A DNA stretch of 64,000 bases from Streptomyces sp. DSM 110735 (GTDB lineage: Bacteria > Actinomycetota > Actinomycetes > Streptomycetales > Streptomycetaceae), in the NCBI RefSeq assembly GCF_016482685.1, contig NZ_JACYHF010000002.1, forward strand, positions 186,001 through 250,000, written 5' to 3'. Positions 9,650 through 18,836 of the stretch are shown in pieces; position 1 is the stretch's first letter, and every line of letters starts with the position of its first letter. The position numbers and the translations under genes were made by a program. The notes beneath the pieces are model-generated. The model was not told where the DNA came from. It saw nothing but the letters and a program-made list of their open reading frames with translations, and did not search any database.

Positions 9650-10858
9650 ATGACCGCACCGCTGCCCGACGCGCGCCCGCCGAGGACGGGGCGCGCGCTG
9701 CCGGACACCCAGCACGGCATACGCCGACGCAACCTGGGGCGCGTCATGCACGCCGTCAGCGCGGATGGCCCGCTGTCCCGGGCCGCGGTCGCCTCCCGCA
9801 TCGGCCTGACCCGGGCGGCCGTCTCGACCATGGTCGACGACCTGATCCGCTGGGAACTCCTGGAAGAACTGGGCCCGGAGCGACCCGGTCGCGTGGGGCG
9901 ACCGGGATCGGCGCTCGCGGTGAGCGGGCGCGGCCCGGCCGGCATCGGTGCCGAGGTCGGCGTGGACCACCTCGCCGTCTGCGCCGTCGACCTGCGCGGC
10001 AGGGTGCGTGCCCGGGCGGTGCGCCACGGCTCCAACCGGGGGCGTGCTCCCGAACCGGTGACAGAGGAACTCACCGAGCTGATCCGCCGGGTCGTGGCGG
10101 AGGCGGAACGGGACGGTCTGTGGGCCGCGGGGCTCGCGGTGGCCGTGCCCGGTCTGATCGCCCGCGACGGCCGCACGGTCGTGCGCGCGCCGAACCTCGG
10201 CTGGCAGGGCACGGACCTCGGCGCGCTGCTGCCCGCCGAGCTGTCCCCCACCGTCGACAACGAGGCGAACTTCGGCGCTCTCGCCGAGCTGTGGCTCGGC
10301 GTCGGCACTCCCCCCGACTTCCTGCATGTGTCGGCGGAGATCGGCATCGGCGCGGCGGTCGTCGTGGACGGAGACCTGCTGCGCGGTACGCGGGGATTCG
10401 CGGGCGAACTGGGCCATGTGCCGGTGCGGCCCGACGGACCCGACTGCCCCTGCGGCGGCCGTGGCTGCCTGGAGCAGTACGCGGGCGAGGAGGCGGTACG
10501 GCGGGCGGCCGGGATCGAACCGCACGAGGAACTGGTCGGGCTGCTCGCGGAGCGCGCCGAATCGGGCGACCAGGCCGTACGCGGCGCGCTGAGCGACGCC
10601 GGAACGGCGCTGGGGATCGCCCTGACCGGAGCGGTCAACCTCCTCGACCCCGAGACGGTCGTCCTCGGCGGAGCCCTGGCCGGTCTCTCGCCCTGGCTGC
10701 TGCCCTCGCTGGAGGCGGAGTTGCGCGGTCGCACAGCCGGTCCGGCATGCCCGGTGACCGTGTCCGCGCTCGGTCCGGAGGGGCCGCTGCTCGGCGCGGC
10801 CCATGCCGTGGTGCGAGCGGTGCTGGACGATCCGGCGGTCGTGGCGGAACGGTTCTGA
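9650..10858 (+). CDS. ROK-family transcriptional regulator (probable xylose repressor)
   Basis: A 402-aa protein with an N-terminal winged helix (SRAAVASRIGLTRAAVSTMVDDLIRWELLEE, residues about 43-75) fused to a ROK sugar-kinase-like domain. The ROK zinc motif CPCGGRGCLEQYAG is intact near residue 265, and the ROK signature region (LHVSAEIGIGAAVVVDGDLLRGTRGFAGELGHVPV) precedes it. GACGGAGGC precedes ATG 9650. Its position directly downstream of xylB and opposite xylA makes it the likely XylR-type repressor released by xylose or xylulose. The operator candidate lies in the xylA-xylB gap. Confidence 0.88.
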   Translation: MTAPLPDARPPRTGRALPDTQHGIRRRNLGRVMHAVSADGPLSRAAVASRIGLTRAAVSTMVDDLIRWELLEELGPERPGRVGRPGSALAVSGRGPAGIGAEVGVDHLAVCAVDLRGRVRARAVRHGSNRGRAPEPVTEELTELIRRVVAEAERDGLWAAGLAVAVPGLIARDGRTVVRAPNLGWQGTDLGALLPAELSPTVDNEANFGALAELWLGVGTPPDFLHVSAEIGIGAAVVVDGDLLRGTRGFAGELGHVPVRPDGPDCPCGGRGCLEQYAGEEAVRRAAGIEPHEELVGLLAERAESGDQAVRGALSDAGTALGIALTGAVNLLDPETVVLGGALAGLSPWLLPSLEAELRGRTAGPACPVTVSALGPEGPLLGAAHAVVRAVLDDPAVVAERF

Positions 10859-11395
10859 CGGGGCGTTTCCCAGGGCCGGCGTTGCGACGCGGTGGCCGAT
10901 GCCGCTTGGTCCTGCAGTGACTTGGTGCGCGGCTTGATGCCCCTTGTGGGTCTGCCGAAACTCACTCGTTCAGGCGGCCGAGTTGTCCACAGCACCGGCG
11001 CCGTCCACGGAAACGTCGCACGCTCTTCTGCGCAACTCGCCCTCGCCGTACCGTGATTAACACGAGGCGCGACCGCCGGACCAGCCCGGCGTGCCCCACT
11101 TCGCACGAGGAACGCACACGCACGGCATCGAGGAACGACACGCGTCGGGCAGCACAGCCACTCCGGTGAGCCGGACGCATGCCGGTGGGCAACCCGGGAG
11201 GCCCAATCCCCTCGACCGTCGCGCGTGGCACTGAACTGCTCGCACACAGCGGGGATACACACGTGAGAGCCGTTCGCGTGTGCGGCGTCGTCGGCGGCGG
11301 TCGGCCATGGCCTCGGAACGCGATCCGGTACCGGTCCGACGACCGGTTTCCGATCGGCTGTGCCCAACTTCCCACCTTCAGAAAGGCATCGGACG
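10859..11395. other. Intergenic region without a supported gene
   Basis: These 537 bp lie between the ROK gene and the amidase gene. Short open frames exist on both strands but have arginine/proline-rich, shadow-like translations and no ribosome-binding sites. No strong hairpin or repeat was seen. It must hold the amidase promoter. Confidence 0.5.
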
Positions 11396-11998
11396 ATGGA
11401 CAAGAAGCGGCACCTTCACCACCTCAGCCGACGCGGCATCCTGAAGGGTGCGGCACTCGCCGCCGTTCCCTACGCCCTGCTGTCCGGTCCCCCAGCGAGC
11501 GCGCAGCCCTCCCAGGACTATCCGGACGGGGAGTGGTATCCGGCGAACAGCGCCAACTACACCGTTTCCAGCCGCCCTTCCGCCTACAAGATCGATCGTG
11601 TGATCATCCACGTCACTCAGGAGACCTACATCGGCGCGTTGAACGTCTTCAGCAACCCCGCGAAGCAGGTGTCCGCGCACTATGTCGTCCGCTCCGCGGA
11701 CGGTCACGTCGCCCAGTGCGTCCGGGAGTCCGACATCGCCTGGCACGCGGGCAACTGGGACTACAACACCCGCAGCATCGGCATCGAGCACGAGGGCTGG
11801 GTGGATCAGCCCTCCTACTTCACCAACGCGCTCTACGAGCAGTCCGCGCGGCTGACGGCGACGATCTGCGCCAAGTACGGCATCCCGAGAGACAGAGAGC
11901 ACATCATCGGCCACTACGAGGTTCCCGGCACCGATCACACCGACCCGGGGGTGAACTGGGACTGGGTCCGCTACATCAGACTGGTCAATTTCGCCTAG
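11396..11998 (+). CDS. Tat-exported N-acetylmuramoyl-L-alanine amidase (Amidase_2)
   Basis: A peptidoglycan hydrolase cutting the bond between N-acetylmuramic acid and the stem peptide, acting outside the cell. It has 200 aa. The leader has a twin-arginine motif (SRRGILKGAALAAVPYALLSG) and a likely cleavage near ASAQP. The type 2 amidase zinc site is visible: His in VIIHVTQETY, the glutamate of SIGIEHEGW, and His plus Asp in IIGHYEVPGTDHTDPG. There is no added cell-wall binding domain, so it is a minimal catalytic form. GAAAGG precedes ATG 11396; the frame extends a few codons upstream without a better start. Confidence 0.9.
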   Translation: MDKKRHLHHLSRRGILKGAALAAVPYALLSGPPASAQPSQDYPDGEWYPANSANYTVSSRPSAYKIDRVIIHVTQETYIGALNVFSNPAKQVSAHYVVRSADGHVAQCVRESDIAWHAGNWDYNTRSIGIEHEGWVDQPSYFTNALYEQSARLTATICAKYGIPRDREHIIGHYEVPGTDHTDPGVNWDWVRYIRLVNFA

Positions 11999-12078
11999 TC
12001 CCACGTCATGCCGGTTGTCCGAGTCGGCACCGCGCGTGACGATGATCCCAGCCGTTCCATCGTCCCGGGGAGGACGAG

Positions 12079-13413
12079 TTGACCGATCAGTGGGTGGCCC
12101 TGGAGTCCGGAGCCGACCCGGCCGAGCGGGTCAGGTCGCTGCGCCAGGCGCACGAGAAGTTCACCACGGCGGGCACGGTGCCACAACGGGTGCGGTCGGT
12201 GGTCGCGGAGTCCTGGCGGCGCAGCGCGCGGGCGGGTGTGCGGGTCGACGGCACGGCGAACGTGGAGCTGACCGACGGTGACCTGGGCGTCTATCGTGCC
12301 GAGCATCCACTGGCCCGGGTGATGCCGTTGTTCAGAGAGCTGCTGGGCACGTTCGCCGCCGACGGCGAGCATCTGCTGGCGGTGTGCGACGCGCACGGCA
12401 GACTCCTGTGGGTCGAGGGGCATCCGGCGACCCGGCGTCAGGCGGACCGGATGAACTTCGTACCGGGTGCGCTCTGGTCGGAGACCGCCGTCGGGACCAA
12501 CGCGCCCGGCACCGCCGTGGCCGTGGACCGGGCGGTCCAGGTCTTCTCCGCCGAGCACTTCATAAGGCGTGTGCAGCCGTGGACGTGCGCGGCCGCGCCG
12601 GTGCACGATCCGCGCACAGGGCGGGTCCTCGGCGCCGTGGACATCACCGGCGGCGATCGGCTGGCGCATCCGCACAGCCTGGGCTTCGTGCAGGCGGTGG
12701 CACGGGCGGCCGAATCGCACCTGGCCCTCCTCGGCCCGCCGGGCAACGCCGAAGACGCTCCGTTCCTGAGCGCGCTGGGGCGTGACGAGGCGCAGCTCCG
12801 CCTGGGCGACGGGCCTCGGATCGGGCTCAGCCGACGGCACAGCGAGATCCTCGTGCTGCTGGCCCGCCACCCCGAGGGCATGACCGGCGACGAGCTGCTG
12901 TGCGCCCTCTACGCGGACGAGTCGGTGACGCCGGTGACACTGCGCGCCGAACTGGCCCGGCTGCGTCGGCTGCTGAAACCGGGGCTCCTGGCCTCACGTC
13001 CGTACCGGCTGACGGCTCCGGTGGAGTCCGATGTCGCCGTGGTGGAACGCAGGCTGGAGGCGGGTGCGCTCACCGCGGCGTGCCGCGCCTACGGCGGTCC
13101 GCTCCTGCCGGGCTCGCAGGCGCCCGCGGTCGTGCGGCTCCGGCGACGGCTCGCCGCCGCTCTGCGGACGGCGCTGATCACGCACGGCGATCCGGATCTG
13201 CTCGCCGACTGGGCGCACGCTCCGTGGGGCGAGGTCGATCTGCCGGTGTGGCGAGCGCTGGCGGCGGTTCGGCCGACGGCTCCGGTACGAGCGCGGCTCG
13301 CGGCCCTGGAGGCCGAACTGGCCGCACCCGCGACGATGGTCCGGCGGCCACCCCGGGCCCGCACACCCGCGCTGACCAGCAACGCAACATATGTGCAACG
13401 TCCGCCCGTCTAG
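12079..13413 (+). CDS. GAF-domain transcriptional regulator (AcoR-like N-terminus) beside an aldehyde dehydrogenase
   Basis: A 444-aa cytoplasmic regulator. The N-terminal part (VRSVVAESWRRSARAGV, then the GAF fold with LLAVCDAHGRLLWVEGH, GALWSETAVGTNAPGTAVA and AAPVHDPRTGRVLGAVDITGG) is the sensing module of acetoin/alcohol regulators. It lacks the sigma-54 AAA+ domain. Instead, residues about 255-330 form a winged-helix-like segment (ISRRHSEILVLLARHPEGMTGDELLCALYADE, first residue uncertain). The start is a TTG at 12079 behind a strong GGGGAGG. It ends 57 bp before the ALDH gene and probably controls it. Confidence 0.85.
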   Translation: MTDQWVALESGADPAERVRSLRQAHEKFTTAGTVPQRVRSVVAESWRRSARAGVRVDGTANVELTDGDLGVYRAEHPLARVMPLFRELLGTFAADGEHLLAVCDAHGRLLWVEGHPATRRQADRMNFVPGALWSETAVGTNAPGTAVAVDRAVQVFSAEHFIRRVQPWTCAAAPVHDPRTGRVLGAVDITGGDRLAHPHSLGFVQAVARAAESHLALLGPPGNAEDAPFLSALGRDEAQLRLGDGPRIGLSRRHSEILVLLARHPEGMTGDELLCALYADESVTPVTLRAELARLRRLLKPGLLASRPYRLTAPVESDVAVVERRLEAGALTAACRAYGGPLLPGSQAPAVVRLRRRLAAALRTALITHGDPDLLADWAHAPWGEVDLPVWRALAAVRPTAPVRARLAALEAELAAPATMVRRPPRARTPALTSNATYVQRPPV

Positions 13414-13470
13414 TTTTCTCAGCGAGAGCCGTCCAACGGCGGGCGGCACTTCACCGGGAGGCAGAGCAGC

Positions 13471-14994
13471 ATGACCCGATACGCGACGCCCGGCTCCGAG
13501 GGCTCGATCGTCTCCTACCAGCCGCGCTACGACCACTTCATCGGCGGTGAGTACGTCCCGCCTGCGCGCGGCCAGTACTTCGACAACCCCTCGCCGGTCA
13601 ACGGGCAGCCGTTCACCGAGATCGCGCGCGGTACGGCGGAGGACGTCGAGCGGGCGCTGGACGCGGCGCACGCGGCGGCGCCCGGCTGGGCCCGTACGTC
13701 GGTGACGGAGCGTTCGGACATCCTGCTGAAGATCGCCGACCGCATGGAGGCCAACCTGGAGGCCCTGGCGGTGGCCGAGACCTGGGAGAACGGCAAGCCG
13801 GTCCGCGAGACGCTGGCCGCCGACATCCCGCTCGCCATCGACCACTTCCGGTACTTCGCGGGTGCCATCCGCGCGCAGGAGGGCTCGCTCGGCGAGATCG
13901 ACGACGACACCGTGGCGTACCACTTCCACGAGCCGCTCGGCGTGGTCGCGCAGATCATCCCGTGGAACTTCCCGCTCCTGATGGCGTCCTGGAAGCTGGC
14001 CCCGGCGCTCGCCGCGGGCAACGCGGTCATCCTCAAGCCCGCCGAGCAGACCCCGGCGTCCATCCACTACTGGATCAGCCTCGTCGCCGACCTGCTGCCG
14101 CCGGGCGTGCTGAACATCGTCAACGGCTTCGGGGTGGAGGCGGGCAAGCCACTGGCCTCCAGCCCCCGCGTGGCGAAGGTGGCGTTCACCGGCGAGACCA
14201 CGACCGGGCGGCTGATCATGCAGTACGCCTCGGAGAACATCAAGCCGGTCACCCTGGAGCTCGGCGGCAAGTCGCCCAACATCTTCTTCGACGACGTGTG
14301 GCTGCACGACGACGACTTCCGCGACAAGGCGCTCGAGGGTTTCACGATGTTCGCCCTCAACCAGGGCGAGGTCTGCACGTGTCCGTCCCGCGCGCTCGTC
14401 CAGCGCGGTCACTACGCCGAGTTCATCGAGGCCGCCGTCGCCCGCACCAACCTCATCAAGCCGGGGCACCCCCTCGACACCGACACGATGATCGGCGCCC
14501 AGGCGTCGAACGACCAGTTGGAGAAGATCCTCTCCTACCTGGACATCGGCCGCCAGGAAGGCGCCAAGGTGCTCACCGGCGGCGAACGCGTCGAGTACGA
14601 AGGCGAGCTGAAGGGCGGTTACTACGTCCAGCCGACCATCTTCGAGGGCGACAACCGTATGCGGATCTTCCAGGAGGAGATCTTCGGCCCGGTCGTCTCG
14701 GTCACGTCGTTCGGCGACTTCGACGACGCCATGAAGCTGGCCAACGACACCCTCTACGGCCTCGGCGCCGGCGTCTGGACCCGCGACATCAACACCGCCT
14801 ACCGCGCCGGCCGCACCATCCAGGCAGGCCGAGTCTGGACCAACTGCTACCACGCCTACCCGGCCCACGCCGCCTTCGGCGGCTACAAGCAGTCCGGCAT
14901 CGGCCGCGAGACACACAAGATGATGCTGGAGCACTACCAGCAGACGAAGAACATGCTGGTGTCGTATTCGCCGAAGAAGCTGGGCTTCTTCTAG
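13471..14994 (+). CDS. NAD-dependent aldehyde dehydrogenase (acetaldehyde/ExaC-AcoD type)
   Basis: Oxidises acetaldehyde or similar short aldehydes to the acid. It has 507 aa, the usual family length. Seen directly: [32 protein letters not shown] (cofactor site), [11 protein letters not shown], the general-base stretch [13 protein letters not shown], the catalytic cysteine region [23 protein letters not shown], and [12 protein letters not shown] near the end. The frame ends in the characteristic [12 protein letters not shown]. The GAF regulator upstream is the likely activator. The last 57 bp matter because a diverged second copy lies at 27310-27366, at the far side of an integrase-bearing region. 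Confidence 0.95.
   Translation: MTRYATPGSEGSIVSYQPRYDHFIGGEYVPPARGQYFDNPSPVNGQPFTEIARGTAEDVERALDAAHAAAPGWARTSVTERSDILLKIADRMEANLEALAVAETWENGKPVRETLAADIPLAIDHFRYFAGAIRAQEGSLGEIDDDTVAYHFHEPLGVVAQIIPWNFPLLMASWKLAPALAAGNAVILKPAEQTPASIHYWISLVADLLPPGVLNIVNGFGVEAGKPLASSPRVAKVAFTGETTTGRLIMQYASENIKPVTLELGGKSPNIFFDDVWLHDDDFRDKALEGFTMFALNQGEVCTCPSRALVQRGHYAEFIEAAVARTNLIKPGHPLDTDTMIGAQASNDQLEKILSYLDIGRQEGAKVLTGGERVEYEGELKGGYYVQPTIFEGDNRMRIFQEEIFGPVVSVTSFGDFDDAMKLANDTLYGLGAGVWTRDINTAYRAGRTIQAGRVWTNCYHAYPAHAAFGGYKQSGIGRETHKMMLEHYQQTKNMLVSYSPKKLGFF
14938..14994 (+). repeat. Left copy of the ALDH 3'-end repeat (candidate attL)
   Basis: The last 57 bp of the intact ALDH gene match 27310-27366 in direct orientation at 45 of 57 positions. 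Encoded residues agree at 17 of 18 positions before the stop. The integrase gene ends 62 bp further on. This is the usual arrangement of an integrated element that restores the end of its target gene. Confidence 0.45.
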
Positions 14995-15001
14995 GCGCAG
15001 A

Positions 15002-15045
15002 AGAAGGGCGCCTGACCAGGGCAGATGCCCGGCAGTTGCCCTTCT
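15002..15045 (+). terminator. Candidate terminator after the ALDH gene
   Basis: AGAAGGGC (15002-15009) pairs with GCCCTTCT (15038-15045), and an inner GGGC/GCCC dyad sits at 15020-15031. It lies in the 61-bp gap between the convergent ALDH and integrase genes. Confidence 0.4.
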
Positions 15046-15055
15046 CAGCACGCAT

Positions 15056-16423
15056 CTAAGCAGCGAGTCGAATTACGCTCTTACTCCCGATATCTCCCAC
15101 CCGTATCCCGGGTCTGACCAGCAGTTCCGGGGCATTTCCGGGCCAAGATCCCGCTAAGGCGCTCTCCGCATCGTCATCGTCCGCCGCCGCCTCCCATCGC
15201 CGCATGGAGTCTTCGATCAGGGTGTTGGCGTGGTTCCGTGCATCAGCCAGGAACTTGGCGTAGCAGCGGAAGAGGACCTGGATGCTTTGACCAGCCCGAC
15301 GGGCACACTCCGCGGGGTCGACGCCGGAGGCCAGCCAGAACGAGATGCCGGCGTGGCGCAGGTCGTAGGGACGTTTCGCGAGGTCAAGGGCGTGCTCGTC
15401 GATCGTGAGAGCAGCCTCACGCGCTCACCCCCAGGTGATGCCGTACGCCGAGGCGTCGATGTAGTTCCCTGCTGCGTTCCGGAACAGGCGCCCGTCGGGT
15501 GCAACACCGAAGCTCCGTATGTGTTCGCGCAGCATACGGACGAGCACCGGAGGTATCGGCACCGAGCGTGTCGCCTTGGCTGCGCGCCGTTTCAGGGAGT
15601 GGATCTCATGGACAGCGCCGTCATCCGTCCACTCCTTGCCGGCAGTCACGACGCCGCCCTTCAGGTTCAGTAGGCCCCAGCCACTCACTGGCAGCCGGCA
15701 CTGGGATTTCTGCAGATGGATCACCTCGGCTGGGCGCATGGCGGCGTAGTGCATACAGCCGAAGAAGGCATACAGGTGAGGGCCACGGCCGGGTAGGGCT
15801 CTCACTGCCGAAAGCGATCGGGCAACCTGGGCTGGGTTCGGCACGCAGTCGGGATCGACTTCATCGGCGACTTCCGGCGCCGTCCAGCGAAGACCGTTCA
15901 ACGGGTTCTGCGCGAGATATCCGCGTTCAACGGCTACACCAAACACCTCGTTGACCGCAGCCTTCTTTCGCTTCACGGTCTTCGCGGCAGCGGCCGTTCC
16001 ATCGACCTTCCGACACAGTGCGTCGAGGCCACGCCGCAGCACATCAGGATCATCCAACTCACCTACAGGCAGGGAGTGTCGCTGCAGCCAGTCCAGTGCC
16101 GTCTGCCCATCCGCCAGCGTGCGTCGCGTGTTACCTGGTGTTCGGTCCCACCGTTGCTCGATGTACTCCCGGGCCAGGACGTACCAAGTGGTCCGCTGCT
16201 TCAGGGCACGAAGTTCGGAGGCTGGCAGCCCTGTCCGGGTATCAAAGGGTTCACCGTCGCGAGCGGCGGTCATCAGCTTGGCACGACGGCTCTCCGCCAG
16301 CCCCTTGGTGAGGAAGGACTCGGACTTCTCGCGCCCGTTGACCGTCCAGCGGACCTCAAATCCCTTGCGGCGGTCGGACCGCTCGCGAATGTCCCAGAAC
16401 CGGACCTTGTAACTCATCGCCAT
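15056..16423 (-). pseudogene. Tyrosine recombinase (integrase) with an in-frame stop codon
   Basis: Site-specific recombinase of the phage/ICE integrase family. The frame from ATG 16423 (or 16417) gives an N-terminal arm (YKVRFWDIRERSDRRKGFEVRWTVNGREKSESF), a core-binding domain, and the start of the catalytic domain with AAMRPAEVIHL, whose Arg is the first catalytic residue. A TGA at 15425-15427 then stops it after ITWG. The same frame continues with no shift for about 123 codons, to a TAG at 15056. That part encodes PYDLRHAGISFWLASGVDP and QVLFRCYAKFL, which hold the remaining His/Arg residues and the nucleophilic Tyr. The stopped product would therefore lack the active tyrosine. Overlap with the excisionase-like gene upstream shows the original int-xis module. 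Confidence 0.85.
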
Positions 16424-16611
16424 TCAGGCGTATCCCTTTCGCACGCCTCCCACCACGCATCCAAGTCGGCGCGGCGACAGCGCAGTTCACCATTGGGCAG
16501 CTTGATCATTCGGGGTGCCTGACCGCGAGCGCGTAGGCGGTAGAAGGCCGATGGGCTCATCCGGATTTCCGCTAGAACCTCGGCGAGCTTGAGCGCAGGT
16601 GGACGAGCCAT
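16414..16611 (-). CDS. Excisionase-like helix-turn-helix protein (AlpA/MerR type)
   Basis: A 65-aa DNA-binding protein starting at ATG 16611 with GAGGA upstream on the minus strand. KLAEVLAEIRMSPSAFYRLRARGQAPRMIKLPNGELRCRRADLDAWWEAC is the typical small winged-helix excisionase fold, in which the basic wing contacts DNA (shown in pieces: SAFYRLRARGQAP and LRCRRADLDAWWE). Its end overlaps the integrase start by 10 bp, the classic xis-int arrangement of actinomycete integrative elements. It probably directs excision, but its partner integrase is now interrupted. Confidence 0.8.
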   Translation of the reverse strand: MARPPALKLAEVLAEIRMSPSAFYRLRARGQAPRMIKLPNGELRCRRADLDAWWEACERDTPEWR

Positions 16612-17302
16612 TGATGTTTCCTCGGCGATTTCGGATTTGTCGATTACCCAGCGGCAGCACTTGCCCTCACTCCGTAACGGCTGATGGGCGGGCACTGTCA
16701 ATCGCGTGGCGCGGGGCGCCGACACGAAGGGTCGTAGTGTTCGAAGAGCTCCAGCGCCAGCACGGTCGCTACGAACATCCTCAATGGTCGTCACGATCGC
16801 CGGTTTAGCTCACCGGCGCTTATGGTCTATGTTGCGCGCCGCGTCACGGCACCGGCCTCACTCTGCCCTCGTCGCATTCGAGGGCAGAGTGACCATCTGA
16901 AGAAATTGGATCGCGGATTCAGGCAGACACACATCTCAAGTGCGGACCAGGCAAACGTCGCAGTCTCAGGCCGTTTGCCAGCCCTCGGCCATAGCGTCTG
17001 ACCTGTCATTTTCCGATGGGTTATGTACATTGACATGGATCTAGCGCCGGTATCCAGTCTTCGAGAGTTCTTTCTCGTCTGCCGTGAGCGAATTCCTACT
17101 CTCAGCCGTCGATGATGGCTGCCGCAAATTCACGGCTATGACCGGGTGCGTCCGGAGACGAACTTGGGCATAAAAAAGCCTGCCTAACGGATAAGGGGCC
17201 CGGTCGGGAAGGCCCTCCTCCTCAACCCGGCGAACCATAGCGGTCACAGCACTAGGGAACGTAGTAGCCGAAACGGTGCGAAGGCAGGAATTCGCGAGAT
17301 AT
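16612..17302. other. Island control region without a convincing gene
   Basis: About 690 bp with lower GC and mixed codon use. It includes a perfect 14-bp hairpin at 16858-16892. One minus-strand frame (17041-17397) gives a 118-aa translation with a plausible middle (MVRRVEEEGLPDRAPYPLG), but it has no good ribosome-binding site and poor third-position bias, so I do not call it. In integrative elements the stretch upstream of xis often holds control genes or attachment and transfer sites. Confidence 0.4.
16858..16892. repeat. Perfect 14-bp inverted repeat
   Basis: TCACTCTGCCCTCG (16858-16871) and its exact reverse complement (16879-16892) flank a 7-nt loop (TCGCATT). The stem is too long and exact to be chance. 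It could be a bidirectional terminator, or a structured site used by the element. Confidence 0.75.
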
Positions 17303-17503
17303 CTACGCTTCCCAGTCGTGCGGATTGGCGCCACGCCATTCCATCCAGCCGGCATCGTCCAGAATCCCTTCGGGGTTATCAATGCCAGCGGATTCAAGGA
17401 AAACTATCAGATCATGATCTGAATAGGCTGTCCCGAGGAACTCTTCGTACCCGCGAGTGCGCGCTGTGACACGGCGGCCGCCGGCCGTCGAAGGCCGGTG
17501 CAC
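17303..17503 (-). CDS. Possible small hypothetical protein or gene remnant
   Basis: The frame encodes a protein-like acidic tail (GTAYSDHDLIVFLESAGI, then DAGWMEWRGANPHDWEA) using many A/T-ending codons, unlike the chromosome. A GTG at 17503 is the only nearby start and has no clear ribosome-binding site. It may be the C-terminal remnant of a larger acquired gene. Function unknown. Confidence 0.3.
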   Translation of the reverse strand: MHRPSTAGGRRVTARTRGYEEFLGTAYSDHDLIVFLESAGIDNPEGILDDAGWMEWRGANPHDWEA

Positions 17504-17742
17504 GACAATCGGAGCCGCACTTCCACCTGCCACCTCTTCAGGGTGCCCCCGGCAGCACACCGAAGCCATCCGAGGGGCGGACGGGCGGGCCGAGTATGTG
17601 CACCGCCCCCCGACTGCCCAGACCCGCCGAGCGTGATCGCCGCATGAGATCACCAATCGGCCGCACGCAGGACGGAGAGATCGGCGCTCTCGACGACCAC
17701 AGCCCGACACCAGATCCGCACGGCGAGATCGTCGTGCAGCGA

Positions 17743-18581
17743 TCAGGCCGCCGCGTAGCTGGCCCGGAACAGATCCTGCGCACGCTCCACGTCCCGTGGC
17801 GTACGAAGCTGCACCTCCAGGTCGCCGGTTCCGTGGTGTCCGAGCCCAGACACGTCCCGGGTGAGCCCAGGTATGAGGTCGACCTGTCGCGGGTCGACCT
17901 TTAGATACACCAGGAGCTTGGCCTTCTGGGGCGGACACACGCAGGCGAAGTTCCGCAGCCGCTGGAAGGCCGTGTACTGCTTGCGCTGCACACGGGTCAC
18001 ACCGTCTCCGAGACCGAGCAGGGCCTCGTCGACCGCGCTCGCCAACTCCACCATCGACACGCCCCGGATACCGGCCGCCACCCTTGCAGCGCCCTGGCGA
18101 CGCGCCCGGCGAACTACCTGCATGCCGCCGCTCACAGAGGCGACAGTCTCAAGACCCAGTAGGTCGCTGCCGAAGAGTCGATAGCGGACCAGGTCGATCA
18201 GATCAGACGTGGCCCGCTCCACCGCACCTGAGACACGGCCGTCGCCCCGAGCCGATCGCGCACCAGATACTCGAACTCAGCCCGATGGTCCACAAGCCAA
18301 CTTAGGTAAAACAACCCCTGGTTGATAACACCGGAATCGACGCCCCGCTTGTATTCGACGATGACCGGCGATCCATTCTCGTCCAGCCCGAGCGAGTCAA
18401 TCCGGCCCCCGCGGACCGGCCCGGTGCCGTACTCGCTCGCCAGGAACCGGACGCCCAGCAACGTCTCCATGTGCGCCTCGATAAGTGCCTGTACGTCGGC
18501 CTCGACGTCAGCAAGTCGCGGCATGACCTCAATCATGTCGCTACTCATCGTGTTCGCGCGGAACAGCTTCAGGCCCGACAC
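17743..18581 (-). pseudogene. DUF5655-type protein gene broken by an internal deletion and frameshift
   Basis: Two minus-strand frames are halves of one gene. The first starts at about GTG 18581 and holds the nuclease-like N-terminal domain: IEAHMETLLGVRFLASEY, GRIDSLGLDENGSPVIVEYK and INQGLFYLSWLVDHRAEFE. It ends RWSGPRLI at about 18198. The second resumes in another frame with DLVRYRLFGSDLLGLETVA and runs to the DUF5655 domain (YTAFQRLRNFACVCPPQKAK, LGHHGTGDLEVQL). From memory of the family, about 20 residues between GPRLI and SIDLVRYR are missing. The junction has the overlapping repeat CTGATCTGATC. The N-terminal D-EYK pattern resembles NucS-like nucleases; intact relatives are common in streptomycetes. 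Confidence 0.75.
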
Positions 18582-18836
18582 CTCCCTCTTCTCGATACGG
18601 AGATCCACAACGCCGGGACCTGCAGGGTTTTTTCCGCGAAGCCCTCCTGACCGGTCGAGACGGCAGATCCAACAGGCGGAACACCGGGTGAATCCGATGC
18701 ACCGTTCGAACAAAGAGGACTCAGGCGATGGCAGCGGTACCGGTACGAGCGGACAGGCGTCCCACACGACAAGTAGACCCACCGATCACCGTCCGGAACC
18801 GTCTCCCGGGTCCCGACCCTGAGCCATCGCCGCCGT

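Noticed and set aside
10962..11375. 137-codon minus-strand frame before the amidase gene
   Set aside because: Arg/Ser/Pro-rich translation, no ribosome-binding site and no recognisable motif.
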